Source: Magnaporthiopsis rhizophila (taxonomy: Eukaryota; Ascomycota; Sordariomycetes; Magnaporthales; Magnaporthaceae). From it: a stretch of 64,000 nucleotides of DNA. The stretch covers positions 122,166 to 186,165 of the forward strand of contig PYSS01000081.1 in the NCBI GenBank assembly GCA_003049465.1, in the 5' to 3' direction. Every line of letters begins with the position of its first letter. Within the stretch, counting starts at the first letter, position 1. The translations under genes were made by a program, and so were the position numbers. The notes beneath the pieces are model-generated. The model was not told where the DNA came from. It did not search any database and worked only from the letters and a program-made list of their open reading frames with translations. Below are positions 10,756-20,709 of this stretch, one piece after another.

Positions 10756-12370
10756 TTATTTTTCCGGCTTTTGCATTCGCCATAGCTCCCACGCTTTTTT
10801 GTCAAATCCAGCATCGTTTTCCAGAGGCGCTACGCGTTTAAGCCAGGGCCTCCCCGGCGCGTTTATATTGCTTTTGGAAGCCGGACCCGCTGAATTAGAA
10901 AATGATACAATTATTATCCCAGGGTTCGAAGGCCGTTCTTACGGTGACCCATTCGACACGTTTCGAAGACGTGGGCACAGTTGCTGCGAAGGCCAGGTAG
11001 GCACGCTATTGTTTGCTTTGGCGGCTATTTAAGCATGAATTTTGGCGAGAAAGATGGGGTTTATTATAAGAGGTACGTACGTGCCCCATTAGGGATTTGG
11101 CCTCGGACCTAGAGCCCGGGACGGGGGACGATAGTTGCGGTTGTGTGATCTGGGCGAATGGTTGCAGCGGTGTAGGTACCCCCTGCAGCTGGGGGATTTT
11201 GCTCGGCGGCCGCGGGGTCTCCTGGCTGTCGTCGTAACCGGAAGAGGGCACTTTCTGTCTTTTGGAGGGAGACAAGGACCGTGGTGGAGTGGGTGTCATC
11301 TTCTCGTCCGGCCGAGTGCAGTCCCCGAGCGATCGCGAAACTTGTCGTAGCGGATGCATTTTATCTTTTCAGCTTTCAGCTATTTGTGCCGACTGGAGGA
11401 CGTGACGGACCTATCGAACATAACCTAGTAGTAGCGATAGCGGTATGGTGGGCCGCCGCGCATGCGGACGTTAGGCATTGGGAAGGTCCTGCGGGAGGGC
11501 CGCACGTGAGCAGAGCGTTAGCCGGCCGTGATGCCAGGTTCAGGCCTCCGTGATGTTTGTAGCCGCCGCGCGTCGCCCGGTGTGCCGAGTGCACGGAAAC
11601 GTACCTTTCCGTCGCGCTCGGCCACCAGATGGTGCTGGTGTTCAATATGGTTGAATATGTTGGTGTGCCCGTGTATGGTTATCCTTATGGTTTTGTGGTT
11701 TCGTTATCCCGCGTGCGGATGGTTTAGTGGGTGGTCTGGTAAGTTATGGGCGGTTTGTTGTTTGCTGGTCCGTAATCGCCTCCGCGGTACGTCGTTGTAG
11801 GGGTCGGTGGAAGCCTTGGCCAGTAGGGTATCAAAGGCAGCATCGAGGTCCAGGTTGCGTTCCCCAGATGCACCGGCGGTGGCGAGGGACTCACGAGGAA
11901 TGCGACGCGTTGTTCGCCGCCGATGAGGTACGCCTTCCAATTTTCTCGCCCGGCGCATCGCGCCGCCTGGGGGGCATCGTCGGGTCGAGTTGGACAGTCT
12001 GGGCACATATTTGGCGAGCTCGCGCCCGAGCGGGTCGTTGCCTGCAGCGGGCAAAGTGACAAGGCAGGTTGCGGTGCTTGGTGCGGAGGAATTAGTGCCC
12101 GTTTGATCGGCAAGCATCGGCGACGCCTTCCTTGTGCGGGGGCGGTTGCCCCAGGCTAAGCCGCATATCGCCTGCTTTTTCCGTTGTCTTGGTGGTTGCC
12201 CATCTCCTGTTGCCGCGCCAGAGGGACCTTGATATCTCCCTTCGTTTGCCCTTATCCTTTCTCCACCCCACCCATGCGCCTTCGCCTGCGCCTGTACGGC
12301 CTTTCTCGTGCCCTTCGCCCTGCCCTCCGGATCGCACGGCCGCACGCTCGTCCGCGTCCTCCCACAGTTA
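10756..12370. other. GC-rich stretch without a convincing gene
   Basis: Long ORFs occur on both strands because stops are rare in GC-rich DNA, and none shows a family. The one protein-like piece is on the minus strand at 11006-11359, with a Ser/Pro-rich low-complexity segment (PPRSLSPSKRQKV, then DDSQETPRPPSKIP). It resembles the N-terminal linkers of fungal PD-(D/E)XK-nuclease-like hypothetical proteins, but no catalytic domain follows. It is held at very low confidence. Confidence 0.3.
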
Positions 12371-13626
12371 TCACCCGTCCACGTGATAGCGCTTTTTCCC
12401 GACGTCCACGAGGCGTTTCTGAGCGTCGACCTCGGTTTGATAGAGGTTCGTCGCCATCACCAGGCCAAAGGCGCCATCATCACCCCCATCCATTCCTCCG
12501 ATCCCCTGGTCGGCATTCCAGTGGCAGGTAGCCACCCGGTCAGTAACAAGATCCTCCCTACAGAGTGGCAACATCGCCTCCGATCCCCTCCGCCAAGGTC
12601 GCATGGGAGGGGGGCGCTGGAATGGTAGGAAGCTCGGGTTCCGGCATTCGCGCGGTTCGGCTGCCCCTCTTTCGACCAATCCCTTCCTCGCAGAGCTGCA
12701 ATGCCGCTCCCGGGCGCCAGACGCCGTCTCCGGCGCTGCTCTTATGATCAGGCTCGTTAACAAAGTCGTCCTTCTCAGGCTTCTCGTTTGGCTCGGCGTA
12801 GCAGTCACCCTCGTGAAAGTCCTGATACTGCGCCAAACAACACTGGTAGGCCTTTTTGAAAGTGTCGAACACCTCGCCATCGACTATCGAGATCGTTGTA
12901 GTCGGAGTGAGGGTGGTGCAGCATCAGATTAACCGTTTGCGCCTCGGCCTTGGAGCAGTACTTGGATATGTAGCTGATCGTGACCTCGTTGGTTTTGGGG
13001 TCGACGAAATCGTTGGCGTTGATGGAGTGGAAGAACATGAAGCCGTTGCCGTTGTACATTGCCACACTTCCCGGCACCACCCGCTGTCAGCAGACCTCCC
13101 ACTTATCCAAGTCGTCTCGCCAGCCATCACGTTGGTCCGACTCACTGTTTGCCGGTGAACTTGTCAAGCACGAAAAACTGCGTCGGGGATTCGGGCTCGA
13201 ACACCAGCATCTCCATGACCGGTTTGCTTGGGTCGCTGACATCCATGTGAATGGGCTGTCGACACCGGGTTAATACGTGGTCTGTACTGGGTTGCAGCCA
13301 GGCGCAAAGGAACTCACGATCCGGATGAACACAACGAAGCGATCCGTCATGGCCAAGGAATGGACGTAGCAAAATGCGCAGGGTAATGGCGTTTTCCACA
13401 GAAGTTTTGCCGGCTTGGCGCGGATGTCGAGGCCAAAGATCGACAACACTCCATCCTTGGAGATGATATAGTTAAAGGTCTGACCTCTCGCGCGGTCCTT
13501 TGGCGGGTGGGCGCAAATGCCGTAGCCGGCGAGCTCGGGGTCGATCTCGGCGTACGTGATGATCCGTTTAGGCTCTAGGGTCTTAGCATCGCACACCTGG
13601 AGCAGATTGAAGTCGGTGTGAACCAA
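12371..13626 (-). pseudogene. carotenoid cleavage oxygenase pseudogene
   Basis: Reading the minus strand from 13626 downwards gives pieces of a carotenoid oxygenase (RPE65/CAO-2 family) in the right order but in different frames. TDFNLLQVCDAKTLEPKR comes first, then FNYIISKDGVLSIFG, then CYVHSLAMTDRFVV (contains one of the four Fe-ligand His positions). PIHMDVSDPS and FFVLDKFTGK follow at 13270-13142, then FMFFHSINANDF near 13020 (another Fe-ligand His in the FH.iNA motif). A piece GGDDGAFGLVMATNLYQT near 12430 may be the acidic C-terminal block. Active family members cleave carotenoids or apocarotenoids such as torulene. Frame changes at about 13300, 13140 and 12850 and lost blocks show that the gene is dead. 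Confidence 0.68.
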
Positions 13627-14780
13627 GACCTTTTCCGTCTCCGGACTGTCGGCTGGCTGGCCCCTCGACTCGTGTTCGCTTCAGCGGCCGCAGATCAGTT
13701 CCGACTATCGCGCCGAATCGTCTCTTCCGGGCTTGCCCGAGCGTGTGTCCTGGTTAAGATATCCGCACTGTTGCGGGCTCCGCAAAGGCTTTGCGCCTAA
13801 TGCGTGGTGGGTTAGCAAAGTGTTTCTGTATCGGGAAACGTGCACCGCTGCAGTCTTACTCGCGAGAGAGTCCGGCATCCCGCACAAACGGCGAGTCGGC
13901 GTCTTAAAAGCTGGCGTTAGTTGAAAGGCGGACGATTCTGCGGAAAAAAGCTATTTGGGTCGATGGGTCCGACCTTTGTCGTGGACTTGAGGGATTTGAG
14001 GCATACCAAAGCGCCGCGGCGGCGAAAAATATTGGCTATCATCGCCTGTGCTACAAACATAAAAGCAGCATCGTTGCATGGCCGAAAAAAACCCACATTT
14101 CGATTACTTCGCGCTAAATAAACCTCAGGCTTAAGAAACGCGTGCGGCTAAAGCATACCAGCCCTGCTTTCGTCCACCTGCGGCCAATACATTAGCGCTT
14201 AGCTCAGCGCGCCGTGCAACAGATAATTGATTATCAGCAGTCCTACTTTGAACCAATAGCCTCAGCCATAGCGGGGAAGGCGCAAACGGCTAGTTGTTAA
14301 ACCAATAAAAATTGCTCCAAAATCCACGAATTTTGCCTATTAATGTGGTTCTTCCCGCCCACGTTTAGGGAGGATTTAATACTAATTTAAAAAGCCGCCT
14401 TCGGGCCACTTGCGGCTTGCCTGTACCTAGCATCCAAAAATACTAACCCGGAATAATAGAAATAAATGCATATTAAAAGGCACTCAGACATTTAAACTAA
14501 CAACGAGAACCGGCTCGCCGCTTTGCCGCCACCCAGGTTTTCGCACACCCTCACGCCCACAGCTTAGCGCCACCTCCGCGGCTTTACTCGATGTAGCCGC
14601 TAACGTTAACACTTAGACCGTAGTACGACGACGTGTTGAGCTGTATTCCGCATCGGTCCGCAGAGGCAAAGAGCGAGCTTCTATTTTCATGCCCAGCCGT
14701 TTGCAAGGCTGCCAACGCCGCCCACTGAAGGCGACTGGAGATAGTGGCTGGTTCTAGAATAGCGTCAATATGCGGCTCGT
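13627..14780. other. no gene recognised
   Basis: Composition is balanced, with AT-rich patches near 14300-14500. Only short ORFs are present on either strand, without recognisable motifs, and no repeat structure is obvious. Confidence 0.5.
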
Positions 14781-15290
14781 CTAGGTGCCTGCACGTGCGC
14801 CTTGAACGACTTGCTGGAGCCGGGGCAGGAGGGAGCGGCCGTCGCCGCCGTCGACGACGAGGGTAAAAAATCCCTTAGGCAGGTCCGCGCCGCGCGCGAC
14901 GCGCTCGAGGCCCCACCGCCCGGAGAAGACGTAGGCCGTCATGCTCGAGTTGAGGATGGCTTCGTGCAGCGGGCTGTAGGTGGTTTTGTCGCGCGCGTAG
15001 GCGTCCAGCCCGACCTCGGGGCCCGAGAGGTAGTCGAATAGGGCCGGCGAGGAGCTTTTTTTCGGCGCAGCAGCTTAGCAGCGATATGCTATCGAGGTCG
15101 CGGGCTGCCGAGTCGGCGCCGCCTTTGGTAATTAGCAGCCGGCACAGGTCGACCCGGCCGGCGCGTGCGGCCCGCACGAGAGACGTGTAGCCGCCGCGGT
15201 GTAGCCATGGGGTTTGCTGGAGGGAAGATGCTACCGGACGGGGAGGCGGGGTGGACTCGGACCCCAGAGAAGGGCATCAGCTGGATCATC
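14781..15290 (-). pseudogene. ankyrin-repeat protein remnant with homopolymer frameshift
   Basis: On the minus strand an ankyrin repeat is clear: GGYTSLVRAARAGRVDLCRL, then LLITKGGADSAARD. The frame then breaks at a run of seven A (T on +, 15056-15062). In the shifted frame the protein continues sensibly: FDYLSGPEVGLDAY, then TTYSPLHEAILNSSMTAYVF (a second repeat-like TPLHEA block), and on to FTLVVDGGDGRSLLPRL before a TAG at 14781-14783. Family members are protein-interaction proteins, common and variable in fungi. Upstream on the same strand (15290-15515) a possible N-terminal part (FGFKRIKPLLHAAIADDP) lies in yet another frame. It is a degraded gene or one with sequencing indels. Confidence 0.6.
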
Positions 15291-15611
15291 GGCGATGGCT
15301 GCGTGCAGGAGAGGCTTAATGCGCTTGAAGCCGAAGTCGTTGGAGGCGGCCGCGGAACTGAGTTTCAGTAGATCGCTTCGAAGAGCGCCCGAACGTGTCC
15401 TTGAAGCGAGCTGGCGAACAGCAGGAAGGTTTAGTAGAGCAGCTAAGATTCTGGAGATGTGCATAGCAGTTAGAGAAGCACATCCATCGAAAGTGGTTCT
15501 GGCGTCGCTGTTCAATCTCGTGAAAGACCTGCCGTAGCTTCTGCAGGGGTAAATTCAAACGAACGAAGACGATGCCAGAAATGCGAATGTCGCACATCCC
15601 CGCGCTGGCTC

Positions 15612-16300
15612 GTGTCGCTGCGCGCCCTGGAGCTGGCAAGTCAGCCGTGTGACGGCATGCCTTCGGCGAGGGTCTCCCCGCGCATCGTGGAGCAGGAGTT
15701 GTCCCCGGCAAAGCGGCTGGCCCCGGCGATAAAGCGCCTCCTGGGCACAGGCGCCATCAGCCCAGAGAACTCGGCCGTCGCGGCGACGCAGACGCCGGTC
15801 AACGCGTATGCCAAGGAGATAATGAGGACGTCGGCGTTCTCATGCATAGCTATGTTAGAGTCGGGCCAATTCAACGTCGACCCGGAGCGCCTGACGGAGG
15901 TCGTGGCGCTGTGCTGCGAGGACTCCATTTGCACCGCCGGCATCCTCCCTTCTGACCCCGGGGACACGCCCTCGGCGCTGCAGATCCGGCACCTGATCGG
16001 CAACGTCGGCCACCGGGACATGGTCCTCATAGTTTCGCCTCGGGAGCCTATGATGCCAACGCCGGGGCACGACATTTCCGCTATCCGGTACTGGGTATAC
16101 GACCAGTCAACCTTGGACAGGCTCCAGGGGACGTCGTTCCACCTTTCCTTCTCTGAGTGGAGCGCGCCGTTCTCCCTAAGGTCACGTTATAGGCGAGATT
16201 GACTAGGAGATGTTCTTGTGACACCTGCGCATTCGTCGCGCAAACCACACATCCTCGCGTTCGTATGTCTCGCGCAAACTCTACGACCCCACACGGCGCG
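15612..16300 (+). pseudogene. conserved fungal hypothetical protein, truncated
   Basis: A + frame of 196 codons resembles a widespread fungal hypothetical family. It has the blocks RTSAFSCIAMLESGQFNVDP, LTEVVALCCEDSI, RHLIGNVGHRDMVLIVSP and a final TSFHLSFSEW. In the family the sequence continues with an 'I-D-x-E-x-x-L-x-E' block. Here the frame shifts near 16180, and in the new frame GEID is followed by TAG (a CAG-to-TAG change would explain it), then EMFL and TGA. No biochemical function is known to me for the family. No ATG suits the start; the open frame begins at a GTG, so the 5' end is also missing. Confidence 0.6.
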
Positions 16301-16330
16301 GGGTTCTCAGAGCTTCCTGCTACCAACCAC

Positions 16331-17329
16331 TGCAAAATCCGAGGCTTAACGAGGCGGTCCCGTCCGGCAGCATAACCAGGATATTGCCGTCGCGGTTGGC
16401 CTCGCGGAGAAAGCAGTCCAGGCGGCGCTGCTCCAGCTTTTCGGCCTCTGCGGGGCCTGGTGCGAGGTGCTGAGGGCGTCGGAGGGCCACAATTTAGCTC
16501 TGAGACAGGTGTCGTAGCAGGGTCTTTTCGGAAGGAGCTGAGTGCTGGCGAGAGAGCAATCGGGTCAATCTGTGTGGGGTCGCCGCTACCAATCGCTGGC
16601 TCGCCGAACGTGCTCCCACCAGGGGGTGTATAGGATGTCCGCTGTCGCTTGTGGCCTGGGTCGGAGCTGTATTGGGGGGCGTCGTCGACAGATTGCTGGC
16701 GTTTGTGGCCTCGACTCTGGGCGGGTACTGGTGGCTGCTGTAAACAGTTAGGTTACAATTTGATACAATCATGGATAGAAGGCCCTACCTGTGCAGATAG
16801 CGTTTTTTCAAGTGTAGAGGGACGTGGCCGATTGCGTTCGGCGCGCTTGGGAGCGGGTTGCTCTTGGATGCGACCGCGCCTTCGAATTGGGCCCAGAGTC
16901 TGCTTTCCTGCCAACTGTTAACAAAGAATTTCATCTGGCGCCGCGAGTGATTATTACCTTGAATCTTTGGCGCCGGCGATGGGGCGGCTTCTGGGCCGCT
17001 GTCTGGGCCCGTGTGCGGGCCATGGCGATGAGGACGGAGGGGAACGCAAGGCGCTGTGCATCGGTTGTCGGGGCATCGAGATTTTAAGGTTGTCCCGCCT
17101 ATTGGGCCCATAATTTTTCCAAGGATGGGGTTGGGCAGCTTCCAGCCAATCGTTAGGCGCAGCGCCAGCCTAGTGCGTAAATGGACAGATCGCGGGGCAA
17201 TTTTAGCCGTGCACCGTCACCCTGCCAGATTGTAATGGCCTGGAAGCTTGTCGCGTCCCACCACTGTAGGAGGACAACCAGGCGACCAAGCCTGCCACGC
17301 AGAAGGTCTTTGCCAGCCAAGACCACAGC
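16331..17329. other. no gene recognised; short protein-like patch on minus strand
   Basis: Around 16330-16480 the minus strand has a short protein-like stretch (EAEKLEQRRLDCFL, then DGNILVMLPDGTA) that cannot be assigned. The remainder is GC-rich with only shadow ORFs. Confidence 0.3.
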
Positions 17330-17886
17330 CACGACCACGATAGCCAGGTCGAGGGCGGCACCACCACCGCAGACGGCCCCCCAGCGACCGCAACACGGCC
17401 GCCAGGCGTACCAACGCGCGCCTCGACATCTCCCAGGGCACGGTTTAAATCCACCCTAATACGGGCATCCACAAGAACTGGTCCGCCGGGTGCACGCAGG
17501 CGGGCGAGCAATCGAGCGGCGCCTGGTTCGACGCCCGTGAACTGCGCAGCGCCCTCGGCGACCTCTAGTACGAGCCCTGCGGCAGCGAGATCGACCGCGA
17601 CGGCGGCGGCCTCTTCAGGTGCTTTCACAGCGGCGAGCTCTACGCCGACAACGAGGCCGTCTGCTCCGACGAGGACTTCTACGACGCCGAGGGCGACGGT
17701 GCCGAGGAAGACAATGACGATGAGGAGGTCAACAGCCCCGATGAGGAAAAGGACGACGATGGCCTCTACAACGGCGAGGGCGACGACGCCGAGGATGATA
17801 ATGATGGAGAGGTCTACAACCCCGACGAGGCACTGTACATGCGCTACTGCTTCCAACACAAGACCAAACCTGAGATCGACGATTAG
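17330..17886 (+). pseudogene. acidic-tail protein remnant (unrecognised)
   Basis: A + frame ending at TAG 17884-17886 reads first as a Cys/Trp-containing segment (HKNWSAGCTQAGEQSSGAWF). A second segment follows (EPCGSEIDRDGGGLFRCF), and then a long Asp/Glu-rich tail built on repeated GEGD/DAEDDND/YNPDE-like units (about 17660-17850). Two in-frame stops (TAA near 17445 and TAG near 17567) lie inside otherwise continuous coding sense; both could arise from C-to-T changes. The family is not known to me. The long antisense ORF here (Val/Leu-rich, 246 codons) is the mirror of the acidic repeat and is not a gene. Confidence 0.4.
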
Positions 17887-17967
17887 CCGTCCCATATTCA
17901 GCATATGGTTAACAATAAGGCTTCCTACGACCAGTACGACCATTATATAAGCGCGCCGGTGGACCCC

Positions 17968-18065
17968 NNNNNNNNNNNNNNNNNNNNNNNNNNNNNNNNN
18001 NNNNNNNNNNNNNNNNNNNNNNNNNNNNNNNNNNNNNNNNNNNCCCCCCCCCCCCCCCCCCCCCC
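17968..18065. other. assembly gap (76 N) followed by a 22-base C run
   Basis: There are N at 17968-18043 and a pure C run at 18044-18065. The gap estimate and the homopolymer suggest an unresolved poly-C/GC tract. Sequence on the two sides may not be truly adjacent at this distance. Confidence 0.97.
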
Positions 18066-18724
18066 AGTAGAGGACCTCTCCTGAGAAACCAATAACACTA
18101 CACGCTCTTCCGCTTTATTCCAGCAGAGAATCACCACTCAACACATGCTTATTTATTACCTTACACCGAGGTGGAAACCCCCCTCAAGCTGTCGCCCTAA
18201 CCGCCGCAGCTGCATATATCTATACTGCGGAGAGAAATGGGAAAATGAAAGCAATCGTGTGCAGAGAACAGTCGTGGTTCTGAGGGTACCTTTTTCTAGC
18301 GAGCGGGACGAGGTCCACGTCCGCTCGGCGGCGCGACTTGGGCCACCTGGGATTTCCTCCTCGTCACGGTCGTACTCCCCTTCCCTCTTCTTTTGCTGGT
18401 TCGCCGCTGGCGTCGCAGTGTAGGAGACGTTTATGGGCTCGCCGATGTGGGTTTCGTCCGGCTCCACCAGGCGCCCCCGATGTCGAAGGGTGGAGGCACT
18501 CTCCCAGAAAATCGTGGATCCTTAATACCTAGACCACCTAGACCCGATGTGGAGTGCTGTAAGGCATAGTGGCGCCCTCGAAGAACCCGAGTCACGGTGG
18601 ATATGAGTAGGTAACGTTCCCCCCCCCCCCCCCCCCNTCCCCGCCCCTTTTTTTTTTCTTTGTTTTTACCCCTCCTTCAAACCTCTCATGCTACATGCAC
18701 GCACACGCATACAGTTCCGCCTGC
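18066..18724. other. upstream region of the endosulfine gene, with second poly-C/N spot
   Basis: No gene is recognised. A second C run (18619-18636) ends in a single N at 18637 and is followed by a C/T-rich tract (18638-18690) shortly before the endosulfine start. This pyrimidine tract is a plausible core-promoter/5' UTR element. Base calls around it are unreliable. Confidence 0.5.
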
Positions 18725-19170
18725 ATGGATGGGCCTCAACAGTCGAAGCCCCGTACCGAGGAGGACGAGAATATCCTTCATAAGTACGGAAAAATACCAT
18801 CCAGAGGGAGCCTTCTCCATCACCAATTAGAGGTATTGATATGCTCTCTGCTGCCCGTCGCTTCGAATCCGGCTAACCCGACTATGGGCTCCAGAGAAGA
18901 AAGTATTTCGATTCCGGTGATTTTGCGCTTTCAAAGACCAAGACATTCTCCGACACCGGCACCGTAGCTACGGGCAGCGAGCACCCCACCCAGGAGACAG
19001 TGGCATATCCCTCATCTCCGGTGCCGAGCTTCAGCAACGTCGGCGATAACGCCGGTGAACAGCGTAGAGGTGAGAAGAAGGCCAGCGAATTACGATTTGC
19101 TAGCAGTCTCCATGAGATAGTGGTTCCTCAGCCAAGTAACGTGCAAGGCAGGGCTGAGGATACTGAATAG
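18725..19170 (+). CDS. igo1: endosulfine/ARPP-19 family protein (Igo-like), 2 exons
   Basis: Exons 18725-18832 and 18895-19170 are joined over a 62-bp intron (GTATTG donor, GGCTAACCC branch site, CCAG acceptor) and give 127 residues. The endosulfine core is complete and split by the intron: KYGKIPSRGSLLHHQLE in exon 1 and KYFDSGDFALS in exon 2. The Ser in FDSGD is the residue phosphorylated by Greatwall/Rim15 kinases in this family. Phospho-endosulfine inhibits PP2A-B55 and so controls mitotic entry, quiescence and nutrient responses. The C-terminal half is low-complexity, as usual. The chosen ATG gives the short N-terminus typical of fungal members; an ATG in frame 10 codons earlier is less likely. 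The exact C-terminus is less certain because the family tail is variable. Confidence 0.8.
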
Positions 19171-20709
19171 GGAAAGAGCGTCTAGATGCTAGCCACTTTA
19201 GTAGATAAACTAGCGCTACATAGTCACAGATGATGCACATCTGCTTCCACCCGTGACAAACGTCACCCGTTACAGCAGGAGCAATATTACGGTGCCAGCG
19301 GGAATACCGGTTCGTACACTCCCTATAGTTTCTTTCTGCCATGACTACATAGTGGGCCTAGTGCGGTATCGCTTCATTTGGCTTTCAGCTGGATCTCCTT
19401 AGGCTTTCTATTGGGCCTGCCCCTATAATGGACACGATGGGATGGATCGCCATTGTTGGGGAGCTCCCAAAAAGACGAAACACGAAAAGATCAACGGATT
19501 GGAGCTTGTGGAGGTATGCGGCACGCGGATGAGCACACGCTGACGGCGTCCGTCGCTTTGGTTCCTCGCAGCCAAGAAACGCATGGCAGTTGTGGTCCTC
19601 CGATACGCAGTCATAGCTTCGCCAATCTGTTGAGAAGACCAAAACGTGTGCGGGGGAAGTTGGGGGAGATTCCCACCTGCTTGGCCGAGCCGAGCCCTGT
19701 AATCCCAGTGCCGATTTGCAGGGATGTTAAATCAAATCATCCAAACGGGCGAGCCGCAAAGCTCTGTCCAATCAGAGGACACGATATCCAGGGGCAGCAA
19801 TCGCCGAAACTCATCGCCATCACCATTCCTTAGGATAGAGTTTGCGTATTCAGCAACATAAACACAGGGCTTAAAATGGGCTGCGAGCGGATGATATAAT
19901 TGGCCCTTGCGTTCCCTATGTGGTTCGATAGAGCTGTCAAATCCGGCACCGTCCGCTATATGCCAGAGAGATGATGCCGAGGTGAAAGTCGTATGGCCGG
20001 CGGGTTAATGTTGGTTTTAGAAGCGTCTTTAGGAGGCGCTCCGGAATCTTATCAGCCGGCAGGCCCGGGCATGGTTGGGACTGTTTCCCAACACCCGCAA
20101 TCCTTGGGTCTCTATTGGCGCCCCCTCCGAAGATTTCCCCCAACCTACCCATGGAGCCCGACCCCGTCGATGCGGCTGGGAGCTGCCGGTTTCGCCTCCC
20201 TCACCTCTGGCCGGAGGCGTACCAATTAGGTACCCTCACCAAAGCGCGTTGAGGTGGTAAGTATCAGGCAAGAAAGCCCTGGCCTTACCAAGTAGGATGG
20301 TGGGCATTGCTCGTGGCTGCGTGGCCCGGCCCTCAGAGGTCGCAGAGGTCGCAGCACCACCTTTGTTCCCGAGGTCGAGTTGTTCGATACGGAAGGTCAG
20401 CTCTAGAGACAACCCATCACCATACCGCAGCTGTAAACCACACACTCTGTCACCCACCACTCCCTCTCCAACAATCCTGCCTGCCCTAATCCGTTGATAT
20501 AAACGCATACGCCCCCCAAACACACTGCACTCACCGTGGTGCCCAGTCTCCCGTCACCACACCAGCCCCTTCCTTTTGTCGCCGGCTTCTACCAAAGTTG
20601 TCGATACCTGCTCCTCCCTCGCAAGCCATCAAGGCCCCAGCGAGGAAGACAGTAAAGGGAAGCCCCCGAGCATACTGGCACGAGACTCCACGGCCGGCAT
20701 TTGCCAGCC
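19171..20709. other. intergenic: endosulfine 3' flank and desaturase promoter
   Basis: There is no convincing gene in 1.5 kb. ORFs on either strand are short and featureless. From about 20430 to 20640 the + strand is rich in C, T and CA (for example CACCCACCACTCCCTCTCC), a usual make-up for strong fungal promoters and 5' UTRs, directly ahead of the desaturase start. Confidence 0.5.

Noticed and set aside
11704..12345. 213-codon ORF on the minus strand
   Set aside because: It is a chance ORF in GC-rich DNA, overlapping other long ORFs on both strands, with no motif or domain.
17203..17943. 246-codon Val/Leu-rich ORF on the minus strand
   Set aside because: It is the reverse reading of the acidic repeat; GAC/GAG repeats give GTC/CTC on the other strand.
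18044..18637. poly-C runs as biological G-quadruplex or rDNA-like elements
   Set aside because: Both runs touch N bases, so they look like assembly or base-calling artefacts of unresolved tracts.
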